Positions 1 to 5,883 of a DNA stretch of 10,232 nucleotides are shown here, piece after piece (within the stretch, counting starts at the first letter, position 1; each line of letters starts with the position of its first letter). A program made the position numbers and the translations under genes. Origin of the DNA: Acidobacteriota bacterium (GTDB lineage Bacteria; Acidobacteriota; Blastocatellia; Pyrinomonadales; Pyrinomonadaceae); contig CAUJFK010000049.1 in the NCBI GenBank assembly GCA_963169175.1, positions 1 to 10,232 on the forward strand, given 5' to 3'. A model generated the notes under the pieces. That model saw only the letters and a list, made by a program, of their open reading frames with translations, ran no database searches and was not told the origin of the DNA.

Positions 1-108
1 GAATACACCGTGTCGAAGATGTCAAAAGACAACTACTTCTTTGGCGTCCGTGCAGTGGATAAAGCGGGAAATAAGAGCCCTGTCGTCTATCCAAGGCCGA
101 CGCGGTAA
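1..108 (+). CDS. C-terminal end of a probable M28-family peptidase (partial)
   Basis: This is the last 35 codons of a gene that begins outside the window, read in frame 1 and ending at a TAA. The peptide contains DNYFFGVRAVDKAGNKSPV and ends YPRPTR. This looks like the fibronectin-III-like tail (FGVRAVD.AGN.S) that I associate with secreted M28 zinc aminopeptidases of Acidobacteriota. None of the catalytic metal ligands lie inside the window, so the peptidase assignment rests on tail resemblance alone. Another secreted protein ending in a fibronectin-type beta-strand domain is the main alternative. The gene converges on the histidine kinase gene. Confidence 0.55.
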   Translation, partial: EYTVSKMSKDNYFFGVRAVDKAGNKSPVVYPRPTR

Positions 109-116
109 TAGGGCGA

Positions 117-145
117 GAAGGCGAACACCAGGTTCGTGCGCCTTC
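117..145 (+). terminator. Candidate hairpin terminator after the peptidase gene
   Basis: GAAGGCG (117-123) pairs perfectly with CGCCTTC (139-145). A short inner AAC/GTT pairing is possible. The hairpin starts nine bases after the stop codon and is followed by GTCTTTGTT, a weak T-rich stretch. The position fits, but the T run is broken, so confidence is low. Confidence 0.35.
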
Positions 146-264
146 GTCTTTGTTCGTGATGTTCGTGGTGGCGAAGCTGAAAACCGGACCTCGCAACGCT
201 CGAAAAGCCGAAGACCTATCCACGAAAACTAAACCACGAAAGTCACGAAGAAAGACACGAAACG
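140..264. repeat. Imperfect inverted repeat of CACGAA-type units
   Basis: The left arm (about 140-171) carries TTCGTGATGTTCGTGGT. The right arm (about 231-264) carries ACCACGAAAGTCACGAAG and a further ACACGAAAC. The reverse complement of the right arm aligns with the left over about 30 bases with a few substitutions and a one-base gap. Each arm is a degenerate tandem of CACGAA-like words. The element fills most of the space between two convergent genes. It resembles the loci at 3972-4080 and 9401-9510 in build but uses a different unit. Confidence 0.6.
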
Positions 265-268
265 CGGA

Positions 269-297
269 AGAATTGCCAATTTGAATCGGTCAATTCT
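269..297 (-). terminator. Candidate terminator for the histidine kinase gene
   Basis: AGAATTG (269-275) and CAATTCT (291-297) form a perfect 7-bp stem with further partial pairing inside (CC/GG, AT/AT). It lies 16 bases past the kinase stop codon on the minus strand. The following minus-strand bases, TCCGCGTTTCG, hold no clean U tract, so this may be only a weak or bidirectional terminator. Confidence 0.35.
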
Positions 298-312
298 GAA
301 AGGAAACGATGG

Positions 313-3291
313 TCAACTGACGGCTCGCTGGCGGAGCTTTAGTGCGGAAGGAAATGCCAGGCGGAATGTGGCCCCGGCCCGATCTTCACTGAACGCCTGA
401 ATGGTCCCGGCGTGTTCCTGAACGATGCCATAGGAAACGGCCAGCCCAAGCCCGGTTCCGTTACCGACGCCTTTTGTTGTAAAGAACGGATCAAATATCT
501 TGCCCAGATTCTCCGCCGGAATGCCTTCACCCGTATCCGCAACCTCGACCCGGATCTCATCGCGTTCGTCAACGGCGGTAGATAGCGTTATAGTTCCACC
601 ATCGAACATAGCGTCGCGGGCATTGAGGACAAGATTGGTAAAAACCTGCTGAAGCTTTCCGGCGTTGCCGTAAACTCGCGGCGGAATGGCTGCGTAATTC
701 TTTAGGATCGAGACATTCGATTTGCGGAGCTGCGGTTCAAGCAGCTGCAGCGTGTCGTCAAGCAGTTTGTTGATGTCAACCTCACTCAACTCGATCGCAT
801 TGCCGGTGCGGGAAAAGTTCAAAAGATTACCAACGATGTTCGAGGCGCGGTCGGTTTGCCGCTGCATCTTTTGCAGCAGCGCGTGCTTCGGATCGGTTTC
901 CGGGATCATCCCAAGCAGCATCTGCGTGTAGCTTGAAACACCTGTCAGTGGTGTGTTTACCTCATGTGCGACGCCTGCCGCCAAAAGGCCGATACTCGAA
1001 AGCTTTTCACTCTGCTGCAGGGTTTCCTCGAGCTTGACCCGCGACGATACATTTTCAAGCACAATGATCGCACCCGTCTGTGCATTTGATACGGAGCGAA
1101 GCGGTGCGACCGCAACGTTAAGGATCAGCGATCGCCCCGTTTTATCAGAGGCGTGCAGCTTGTATGCGTTGCGTATCTCGGTCAAATGCCAGCGTGATTT
1201 GCCGAGGATATTATGGAGATTGGCGGCAAATGCTTCGTCGAAGATCTTCTCAACGGGCTCGCCTATTGCCTCTTCGCGGTTCAGGCCCATCATCTCTTCA
1301 AACGTTGAGTTGCATCGCGTTATCTTTCCGGCCTCATCAACGGCCAGAAGTCCGACGTTGACCGATTCAACGATCGATTCATTGAACTCTTTCAACAGGG
1401 CAAGCTCCTCTACATGTGCCCGCTGTTCCTGATAAAGCTTGCTGTTATCGATCGCAACGGCGATGTAACCGGACACGGTTTGCAGAATTTCGAGGTCCTC
1501 GGACGAAAGAAGCGATCCATCGCGGCCGCGGCCGAGGCCGATCACGGCCACCATCCGCGAACGCACAACGCACGGGACAAAATAGTGCAGTTCCTTGCGG
1601 GCGGGCAGCACCTTGCCATGCCCGTTTCCATTACCGTTCCCGTTGGTCACAATAGGTTCGGCCTCGGATGACTCGAACTCATCTGCCCGGACAATGCCGC
1701 GTTCCGCACTCTTTTCGCGGATCATTTGCTTGAAATCGTGCGGAATGCGAAAGGTTTCGCTTAATCCGGCGGACCTGGCGACCCGATAACCGCTCGCCGC
1801 CCTTTCATCCTCGACAAAGATCGCGACCTTTTCAACATCGAGGACCTGGGCAAGCCTTTCCGTAAGCGATTCAAGCAGCGGCTCCATCGCGGTCGTAGCG
1901 GAAAGTGTGCGTCCGAAATCCAAAAGGCCGTGACGAAGGTCGTACCGGGTTCCGTAGAAGAAACGATCCGCACGCTCCTGCAAAAAGTTCTTGAGCGGCT
2001 CGCTGAGCATGACAATCGCGGCCATTGCGATAACGGCGATCAGTGCACGCAGAGTTATCTCAGTCCGCGAAAGGTCGGTGCCGACCGCAAGGAACACCAG
2101 GCCAAGAGCAACCGCGCCAATCATCGCCGCGATCGCAACCGTCGTCAATGCATATACAAGCGCCCGCCGTACGACGACATCGACATCCATCAACCGATAG
2201 CGGACGACCGAGTGGCCAAAGCTCAACGGGATCAAAGCCAAAGGCAGCGTTGTTATGCCCACCGTCAATGTGTCATCAGGCAGATAAACAAAGCGTTTCG
2301 TGATAAATACGAACAGAATAGGCAGAACTGAGGCAATGGTGCCCCACATCGCCCACTTCAGTCGCTGCCGGACGATCTGCTGCCGGCTGCTCATAAACCG
2401 CCATATCAGGGCAACGCCGCCAGCCGTGATACCGGTAACAAAATGGACAAGCAGTGCGGTATTGAGCGTCGGGAATATTCGATAGGTCGAGTTTATTTCC
2501 CGCAGTCCAGAGGCGAACGACGTTATCGGTACCAACTGTCCGAGCGAGAAAAAGAGCATCGCGGCCGCCAACAGACAGGTCGGGACATATAGAACATACG
2601 TTTTCCACGGCGCACGGTCGAAGACCTCGCTCCTGACAGGATAACGAAGGCAAAAGTGCAGGAAAAGCGCGGGAAACAGGGCAAACGCAATATCGTCGAT
2701 AAGGCCTACGGCAAGGTCGAAATCCTGCCCAGTATTCAGCGGCCGATAGACATGGAATACGAACGCCGCAAGACAGATCGTCGCAAAATGGATGACGAAC
2801 GGCGATCGGCTTCCCTGCTTAAAGAGTACGAATATGCCGACCCCAAGCCATATTAGGCCAACAATGGTCAGAAAAACGATCGACGGCGACCACCTAGGCA
2901 GCGTATCGATGTTCTTTAGATCGGCGTAATAGAAGTTATTGCTGAAAGAATATGAAGGCTTTTGGTAAAAGTAGGTCAGCGAACCGCCCGGCCCGGCCTC
3001 GGCCAGGTACATCTGGATATCAACGGCCGAGGTAACTTCATCAAAAGTGTCACCGTACAGGCTGATCGCAAGGAGTTTGTCGCCCGACGAGATGCCCTGG
3101 CGTGACGCCGCAAGCCCGGGAACGACCTTTTCGGCATAGATGCCGTCGGCCTTTTTCACCCAAACAACACCGTCAGTAGGCGGAAGCGCTCCGGTCGCCC
3201 GTTGAAGAAAGTTAAGGGCGCCGCCCGCAACGAATAATACCGTTGCGACCAGCCATATCAGGCTCCAGCTTGTGAGCACTTTCACCTTCAT
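313..3291 (-). CDS. PDZ / multi-TM / GAF / PAS hybrid sensor histidine kinase
   Basis: Predicted membrane sensor kinase of 992 residues that autophosphorylates a histidine and should pass the phosphate to a response regulator. Order: TM helix 7-27; PDZ-like periplasmic domain about 38-108 (VVPGLAASRQGISSGDKLLAI); about eight or nine more hydrophobic helices between 137 and 430; GAF about 465-618; short coiled linker; PAS about 636-745; HisKA about 763-830; HATPase about 875-982. The H-box is AAGVAHEVNTPLTG with His776. The N-box is QQVFTNLVLNARDA (Asn890), G1 is DTGEGIP (919-925), the F-box is FDPFFTTK (933-940) and G2 is GTGLGLA. All catalytic boxes are intact. A run of alternating Asn-Gly ending GHG (550-559) interrupts the GAF domain. 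No response regulator lies in the window, so it is an orphan here and its stimulus is unknown. The ATG at 3291 is chosen because the hydrophobic N-terminus starts directly after it; it has no clear Shine-Dalgarno sequence. Kinase identity is secure. Confidence 0.95.
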   Translation of the reverse strand: MKVKVLTSWSLIWLVATVLFVAGGALNFLQRATGALPPTDGVVWVKKADGIYAEKVVPGLAASRQGISSGDKLLAISLYGDTFDEVTSAVDIQMYLAEAGPGGSLTYFYQKPSYSFSNNFYYADLKNIDTLPRWSPSIVFLTIVGLIWLGVGIFVLFKQGSRSPFVIHFATICLAAFVFHVYRPLNTGQDFDLAVGLIDDIAFALFPALFLHFCLRYPVRSEVFDRAPWKTYVLYVPTCLLAAAMLFFSLGQLVPITSFASGLREINSTYRIFPTLNTALLVHFVTGITAGGVALIWRFMSSRQQIVRQRLKWAMWGTIASVLPILFVFITKRFVYLPDDTLTVGITTLPLALIPLSFGHSVVRYRLMDVDVVVRRALVYALTTVAIAAMIGAVALGLVFLAVGTDLSRTEITLRALIAVIAMAAIVMLSEPLKNFLQERADRFFYGTRYDLRHGLLDFGRTLSATTAMEPLLESLTERLAQVLDVEKVAIFVEDERAASGYRVARSAGLSETFRIPHDFKQMIREKSAERGIVRADEFESSEAEPIVTNGNGNGNGHGKVLPARKELHYFVPCVVRSRMVAVIGLGRGRDGSLLSSEDLEILQTVSGYIAVAIDNSKLYQEQRAHVEELALLKEFNESIVESVNVGLLAVDEAGKITRCNSTFEEMMGLNREEAIGEPVEKIFDEAFAANLHNILGKSRWHLTEIRNAYKLHASDKTGRSLILNVAVAPLRSVSNAQTGAIIVLENVSSRVKLEETLQQSEKLSSIGLLAAGVAHEVNTPLTGVSSYTQMLLGMIPETDPKHALLQKMQRQTDRASNIVGNLLNFSRTGNAIELSEVDINKLLDDTLQLLEPQLRKSNVSILKNYAAIPPRVYGNAGKLQQVFTNLVLNARDAMFDGGTITLSTAVDERDEIRVEVADTGEGIPAENLGKIFDPFFTTKGVGNGTGLGLAVSYGIVQEHAGTIQAFSEDRAGATFRLAFPSALKLRQRAVS

Positions 3292-3343
3292 CGGTCAAGG
3301 CGGACTTCGCCATAGAAACCAGAGGCAAGATTTGTTCCAGTTC

Positions 3344-3349
3344 ATTGTA
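3344..3349 (-). promoter_or_regulatory. Possible -10 box for the histidine kinase
   Basis: The minus strand reads TACAAT here, one mismatch from TATAAT. It lies 52 bases before the kinase ATG. No convincing -35 hexamer is visible 16-18 bases upstream. A short inverted repeat, TACGA-n5-TCGTA (3371-3385), sits just upstream and could be an operator, although five-base arms can arise by chance. Confidence 0.3.
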
Positions 3350-3581
3350 ACAAAACGCAATAATTATCGATACGAAAATATCGTACTGCCGCCCCGTTTC
3401 AGCCTGGTTGCATAAATACCCAAGCGTCCAAATATTCAGATTTTCGCTTACCTATCCGAGAATTTGGAGAAACGTGCCGACGGGCGATTGAGTTTGCCAT
3501 AGGCCGTGCGCAGCAAAAGCGACACCCGTCAATCGAACATAACTGCCCCTCAGTTGGCGCGGGCTTTGGCCCTGCGGGCAC

Positions 3582-3620
3582 AAAAAACACCTGCCGCGAT
3601 TAGAAACATTACGGCAAGTG
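3582..3620 (-). terminator. Intrinsic terminator after the YggX-like gene
   Basis: On the minus strand CACTTGCCG (3620-3612) pairs with CGGCAGGTG (3596-3588), a 9-bp stem with one G:U wobble. Six consecutive T residues (3587-3582) follow directly. It lies 43 bases past the stop codon at 3664. This is the most canonical Rho-independent terminator in the window, and it marks the end of the long minus-strand gene array. Confidence 0.75.
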
Positions 3621-3663
3621 TTCGATCCCGGTTAGGATGCGTAGAATTAGAAATAATAGGGAA

Positions 3664-3960
3664 TTACCAGTTTACTGTGCCTTCCTTGGAAGTATCGATC
3701 TGTGCAAGATCGACGCCTTCGTTGTAGAAGAAGATCTTCATATTGTCGAACAGAAACTGGTGCGAATCCGGGTTTGAAACGTCGAGGCCGAAATGGTTTA
3801 TCAGCTGCATCTGTTTTTTCTGCCACTCGGCCCAGCATCCTTTGCACATTTCTTCGCCGATCTTCTGCCCAAGCTCCGTCGGCACCGGCGTAAACCCGAT
3901 CGGTTCACTCTTCTCCCCACACCGCGCACATTTGAATTTGTCACTTCCGAATAATGCCAT
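3664..3960 (-). CDS. YggX-like Fe(II)-trafficking protein with zinc-ribbon cysteines
   Basis: The 98-residue product aligns with the YggX (Fe(2+)-trafficking / oxidative damage protection) family. Shared landmarks run from ELGQKIGEE (29-37) through CWAEWQKKQMQLINHFGLD (42-60) to a helix ending KIFFYNEG (75-82). These match the family's GELG.RI..., W.EW...Q..LINE..L and FF.EG pattern, and the length is close to the usual 90 or so. YggX protects iron-sulfur clusters and limits superoxide damage in the cytoplasm. Unlike E. coli YggX, which has a single conserved N-terminal Cys, this protein has CARC (11-14) and CKGC (39-42). That gives two CX2C pairs 24 residues apart, as in a zinc ribbon or rubredoxin-type metal site. 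Family membership is a confident reading; the metal site is inference. It follows the peroxiredoxin gene in the same orientation across a repeat, which suits a shared oxidative-stress theme. The ATG has no Shine-Dalgarno sequence but a -10 box ends six bases before it. Confidence 0.8.
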   Translation of the reverse strand: MALFGSDKFKCARCGEKSEPIGFTPVPTELGQKIGEEMCKGCWAEWQKKQMQLINHFGLDVSNPDSHQFLFDNMKIFFYNEGVDLAQIDTSKEGTVNW

Positions 3961-3966
3961 GGTTCG

Positions 3967-3972
3967 ATTTTA
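3967..3972 (-). promoter_or_regulatory. -10 box of a probable leaderless YggX-like transcript
   Basis: The minus strand reads TAAAAT, with six bases (CGAACC) between it and the ATG at 3960. Transcription starting about seven bases past the box would begin at or next to the start codon. No Shine-Dalgarno sequence is present. The box directly abuts the outer end of the CACAGAG repeat and shares its last bases. Confidence 0.45.
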
Positions 3973-4080
3973 CCACAGAGACACGGAGGCACAGAGTTCG
4001 AAGCATTACTTCGGGGACCGGCCGCCGACTTGAATCAATAAATCCTCAAATTCTTCTCTGTGTCTCCGTGCCTCTGTGGT
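3972..4080. repeat. 25-bp imperfect inverted repeat of CACAGAG/CACGGAG units
   Basis: The left arm, 3972-3996, begins ACCACAGAGACACGGAGG. The right arm, 4056-4080, ends CCGTGCCTCTGTGGT. The reverse complement of the right arm matches the left at 23 of 25 positions. The 59-bp centre (3997-4055) shows no ORF. Each arm is itself three degenerate CACAGAG-like words. It lies between the stop of the peroxiredoxin gene and the start of the YggX-like gene, both on the minus strand, so it could act as a terminator hairpin for the first and supply promoter bases to the second. Confidence 0.8.
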
Positions 4081-4086
4081 TAATTC

Positions 4087-4545
4087 TCACCCCACCCGCT
4101 TGATCGCCGCCAGTACATCCGCGTCCGCCGGGCGGAACAGGCTCAATGGTTGCACCTTGTGATATGCGATCTTCCCTTCCTTATCGATCACCACAACGCC
4201 GCGCGCCGAACGGCCGGGAAGCCAAGATCTCATTCCATACACGGCTGAAACCTTCCCGTCCGGATCGGACAACAATCGCAGCGGCAACTCCTTCTTTTCG
4301 GCAAAATCCTTGTGCGATTCGACAGTGTCCGTCGAAATCCCGACCACCTCCGCACCAGTCGCCTGATACTCCGACCAATGATCGCGCACCGAGCACAACT
4401 GCCGAGTACAAACCGGTGTGTTGTCTCCCGGATAAAAAAGCAGCACGACCGTCGCGCCGCGATGTTCGCTTAGCGACCAATCGTTCCCATTGCCGTCTTT
4501 TAGAGTGAAATCCGGTGCATCGTGTCCTTCGCTTATCGAATTCAT
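4087..4545 (-). CDS. Bcp/PrxQ-type thioredoxin-dependent peroxiredoxin
   Basis: The 152-residue product reduces hydrogen peroxide and organic hydroperoxides in the cytoplasm, with thioredoxin as the likely reductant. Visible motifs: the N-terminal GHDAPDFTL strand (7-15); the active site YPGDNTPVCTRQLC with peroxidatic Cys46, preceded by Pro39 and Thr43; a second cysteine at Cys51, the CX4C spacing of atypical 2-Cys Bcp/PrxQ enzymes; GISTDTVESHKDFAEK (69-84); and Arg115 followed by VVVIDKEGKI. Length is normal for the family. The start at 4545 begins exactly at the conserved N-terminus, has GAGG upstream, and overlaps the preceding membrane-protein stop as ATGA, so translation is probably coupled. 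An upstream ATG extending to 4695 only adds residues lying over the neighbour's coding sequence, and is rejected. Very confident. Confidence 0.95.
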   Translation of the reverse strand: MNSISEGHDAPDFTLKDGNGNDWSLSEHRGATVVLLFYPGDNTPVCTRQLCSVRDHWSEYQATGAEVVGISTDTVESHKDFAEKKELPLRLLSDPDGKVSAVYGMRSWLPGRSARGVVVIDKEGKIAYHKVQPLSLFRPADADVLAAIKRVG

Positions 4546-4913
4546 TTTTTCCTCGCTTCTATTATGACGAATATTCCCGTCACAACAAACGGGATCGTCG
4601 AAAGCAGTATTTTGAAGTTCAATGAAAGCAACCCGATTAAAAACATAAAGACCAGCAAAAGGCTCAAACAGCCGAGGCCGATGAAGGTTAGCCATTTGCC
4701 TGGCACTTTTTGAAATAGCGTGATAAGCAAAAGGATCTGCCCGATCAAAGGCAGCAGCGTAAACGGATGTGCCGCCGAGACAGGATCGCTAATAAGTTTG
4801 CCCAGCACTTCCCATTCGCCCTGGAATAGGAACATACGCTGGTCCGTGCCCCATTCCAGATAGCCAATGAGCGAGGTCAATATCAGTAAACCGTTGAGTA
4901 TTTTTCTTTTCAT
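4542..4913 (-). CDS. Small four-TM membrane protein of unknown function
   Basis: If translation starts at the ATG at 4913 the product has 123 residues and about four hydrophobic helices (roughly 5-21, 52-69, 75-97, 103-120) and a basic C-terminal end (EARKK). It has a distinctive conserved-looking patch, LEWGTDQRMFLFQGEWEVL (19-37), and HPFTLLPLIGQ (49-59). I recall similar small uncharacterised membrane proteins in Bacteroidota and Acidobacteriota, but cannot name a function. The stop overlaps the peroxiredoxin start (ATGA). The reading frame stays open upstream through 27 codons of a ParE-like N-terminus to an ATG at 4994. The internal start is preferred because the upstream part belongs to an unrelated family. 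However, no strong Shine-Dalgarno sequence precedes 4913, so a 150-residue chimaera is possible. Confidence 0.65.
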   Translation of the reverse strand: MKRKILNGLLILTSLIGYLEWGTDQRMFLFQGEWEVLGKLISDPVSAAHPFTLLPLIGQILLLITLFQKVPGKWLTFIGLGCLSLLLVFMFLIGLLSLNFKILLSTIPFVVTGIFVIIEARKK

Positions 4914-4994
4914 GCCAGCCGTGCGGTCTCGAATATAGGACAATATCTCATTGATATCATGTTCCGCCTCGCGGGTAACAATGTATCTAGCCAT
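4914..4994 (-). pseudogene. parE: Truncated ParE-type toxin N-terminus
   Basis: The 27 codons encode MARYIVTREAEHDINEIL followed by SYIRDRTAG. This matches the first strand and helix of RelE/ParE toxins (the Y.vt.eAe.Di.eI..Yi pattern). A complete ParE has about 90-100 residues with a conserved Arg-rich, catalytic-site C-terminal half. None of that follows: from residue 28 the frame enters the membrane protein. The remnant overlaps the antitoxin stop by 8 bases (ATGGCTAG), the usual ParD-ParE arrangement. It is therefore probably a decayed toxin, with everything after its first helix lost. A functional chimaera is the alternative. Confidence 0.7.
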
Positions 4995-5253
4995 TGTTTG
5001 GCCTTTGTGCCAGAAGTCGTTCCTTTATATCGGCCATTGCCTCGGGTCCATCTTGGAAGCGCCCGGCTTCGAGGTCGTCAATGCCCTTTTGAATTTCCGC
5101 ACGCAAAGCGTTCAATTTTGCCTCGCGCATTTCGTCCCGCTGCTGCAAAAGCCTCAAACCCTCGCGCACGACTTCACTTGCGGAATTGTACATCCCGGCC
5201 TTTACCTTTTGCTCGATGAGCGTTTCGAGTTCGCGTGTGAGTGAAACATTCAT
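4987..5253 (-). CDS. parD: ParD-type ribbon-helix-helix antitoxin
   Basis: The 88-residue product begins MNVSLTRELETLIEQKVKAG and continues YNSASEVVREGLRLLQ. This is the classic ParD/CopG ribbon-helix-helix: a short beta strand (NVSLT), helix A, then the S-x-SEVVREGLRLL helix B that follows a turn. The rest (about 40-88) is a charged helix with EIQKGIDDLEAGR, the part that wraps the ParE toxin in known complexes. ParD normally dimerises, binds its own promoter and neutralises ParE. Here the toxin is reduced to 27 codons just downstream, so the antitoxin appears orphaned. It could act as an anti-toxin against other ParE proteins or merely as a regulator. The start at 5253 is chosen over a TTG at 5271 because the conserved strand begins there and a -10 box sits just upstream. 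Confidence 0.88.
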   Translation of the reverse strand: MNVSLTRELETLIEQKVKAGMYNSASEVVREGLRLLQQRDEMREAKLNALRAEIQKGIDDLEAGRFQDGPEAMADIKERLLAQRPNNG

Positions 5254-5260
5254 ATCCAAA

Positions 5261-5290
5261 ATAATAACCAATGCTGTTTATTAATCACAA
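5261..5290 (-). promoter_or_regulatory. Promoter of parD, probably leaderless
   Basis: On the minus strand TTGTGA (5290-5285) and TATTAT (5266-5261) are separated by 18 bases, a fair sigma-70-like pair. The -10 box ends seven bases before the ATG at 5253, so the transcript would start at or just before the start codon. ParD proteins usually autorepress at this position, but no clear operator palindrome is seen. Confidence 0.45.
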
Positions 5291-5300
5291 GAATTGTTAT

Positions 5301-5807
5301 CTACTCGTCCGCCAATTTTCCATAATAGATCGCCCCGGGAATCCCGTTGCAGAATTTGAAGGATTGCGGGCAACACGCTTTCCCTAATTCGTCCTCAATT
5401 ACCTTAAGGTGGTTCGGCCACAGCACATGGCCCTCTGGCAGAGGAAAAACGGTAAAAATGATGAATTTATTTTTGAAGTTTGGGTTCAACCCCAGGCATT
5501 CGATGTCTTGCACGACGCCTGCAACGTTTTCCGTTATCGGACGATGCACGTAAGGAAAACCGTCAATACGATAATTCGTACTGACGGTTTTCAACTCGAT
5601 TGCAACATCTTCAAAGGTTATGTCGATGAATCCAAGTTCGGGCAACACGTTTTCTCGCTTCTTCGCGATAAGAATGTCGATCAATTCGACCTTTAGCCAG
5701 CCTTCGAACTTTGAACGGCGGGCAGCAAACACACCGAGAGCATGAGTGGACTCTATTCGACGAATCAACTCGTCCTTTGTAATCGCAATAAGTTCGTTCA
5801 GTTCCAT
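5301..5807 (-). CDS. Small PD-(D/E)XK nuclease-like protein, unidentified
   Basis: I do not recognise this 168-residue protein by name. Its sequence carries a plausible PD-(D/E)XK core: an early helix with Glu (EGWLKVELIDIL, 35-46), then FIDITFED (60-67) giving Asp62, then AIELKTVS (69-76) giving the Glu71-x-Lys73 half of the motif at the end of a beta strand. Two later strands (KFIIFTVFPLP 114-124, GAIYYGKL 158-165) suit a restriction-endonuclease-like fold. No signal peptide or membrane helix is seen. Such folds occur in restriction, repair and phage enzymes, and this one is short enough to be a single domain. It follows the BRO-N gene (101 bp gap) and precedes parD (47 bp gap) on the same strand. 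The local DNA looks AT-richer than its flanks, consistent with horizontal transfer. Nuclease activity is inference. Confidence 0.6.
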   Translation of the reverse strand: MELNELIAITKDELIRRIESTHALGVFAARRSKFEGWLKVELIDILIAKKRENVLPELGFIDITFEDVAIELKTVSTNYRIDGFPYVHRPITENVAGVVQDIECLGLNPNFKNKFIIFTVFPLPEGHVLWPNHLKVIEDELGKACCPQSFKFCNGIPGAIYYGKLADE

Positions 5808-5883
5808 TGCCTGCGAATCACAAACTAATTCTGAAAGTCCTGAATAATGTTGAATCGCGTCTTCATATCCATGAAATCCATAC

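Larger units (their letters stand above)
3292..3663. other. Gene-free stretch between the kinase and YggX-like genes
   Basis: These 372 bases contain no ORF with a credible family, codon pattern or start. They hold the possible kinase promoter (3344-3349), the TACGA/TCGTA inverted repeat (3371-3385), a CGATTGA/TCAATCG pair (3485-3491 and 3528-3534), a small GGGC-TTTG-GCCC hairpin (3561-3572) and the terminator at 3582-3620. I see no tRNA cloverleaf. A small structured RNA between 3480 and 3575 cannot be excluded but is not supported by more than short stems. Confidence 0.5.

Noticed and set aside
41..232. 63-codon plus-strand frame starting at TTG
   Set aside because: It is out of frame over the peptidase end and then runs through the CACGAA repeat; Arg-rich composition is typical of a shadow frame.
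140..264. CRISPR array
   Set aside because: The units are degenerate 6-9 base words in inverted orientation, without constant repeats of 24-40 bases or unique spacers.
953..1432. 159-codon plus-strand frame antisense to the kinase
   Set aside because: Entirely within the kinase coding region, Ser/Arg-rich, without any domain; the opposite strand has all the histidine kinase boxes.
1930..2331. 133-codon plus-strand frame antisense to the kinase
   Set aside because: Composition is extreme (Arg, Gln, Asn, Asp rich), as expected from the antisense of TM-helix codons.
3480..3575. tRNA or riboswitch
   Set aside because: Short complementary segments exist but no cloverleaf, no T-loop GTTCRANNC in the right place, and no known riboswitch core.
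3399..3590. 63-codon minus-strand frame starting at GTG
   Set aside because: Its start lies inside the intrinsic terminator stem, composition is odd (FVPAGPKPAPTEG), and nothing in it is recognisable.
4546..4695. N-terminal extension of the peroxiredoxin frame to an ATG at 4695
   Set aside because: The added 50 residues (MANLHRPRLF...) lie over the membrane-protein gene, show no family similarity, and the peroxiredoxin N-terminus begins at 4545 with GAGG and an ATGA overlap.
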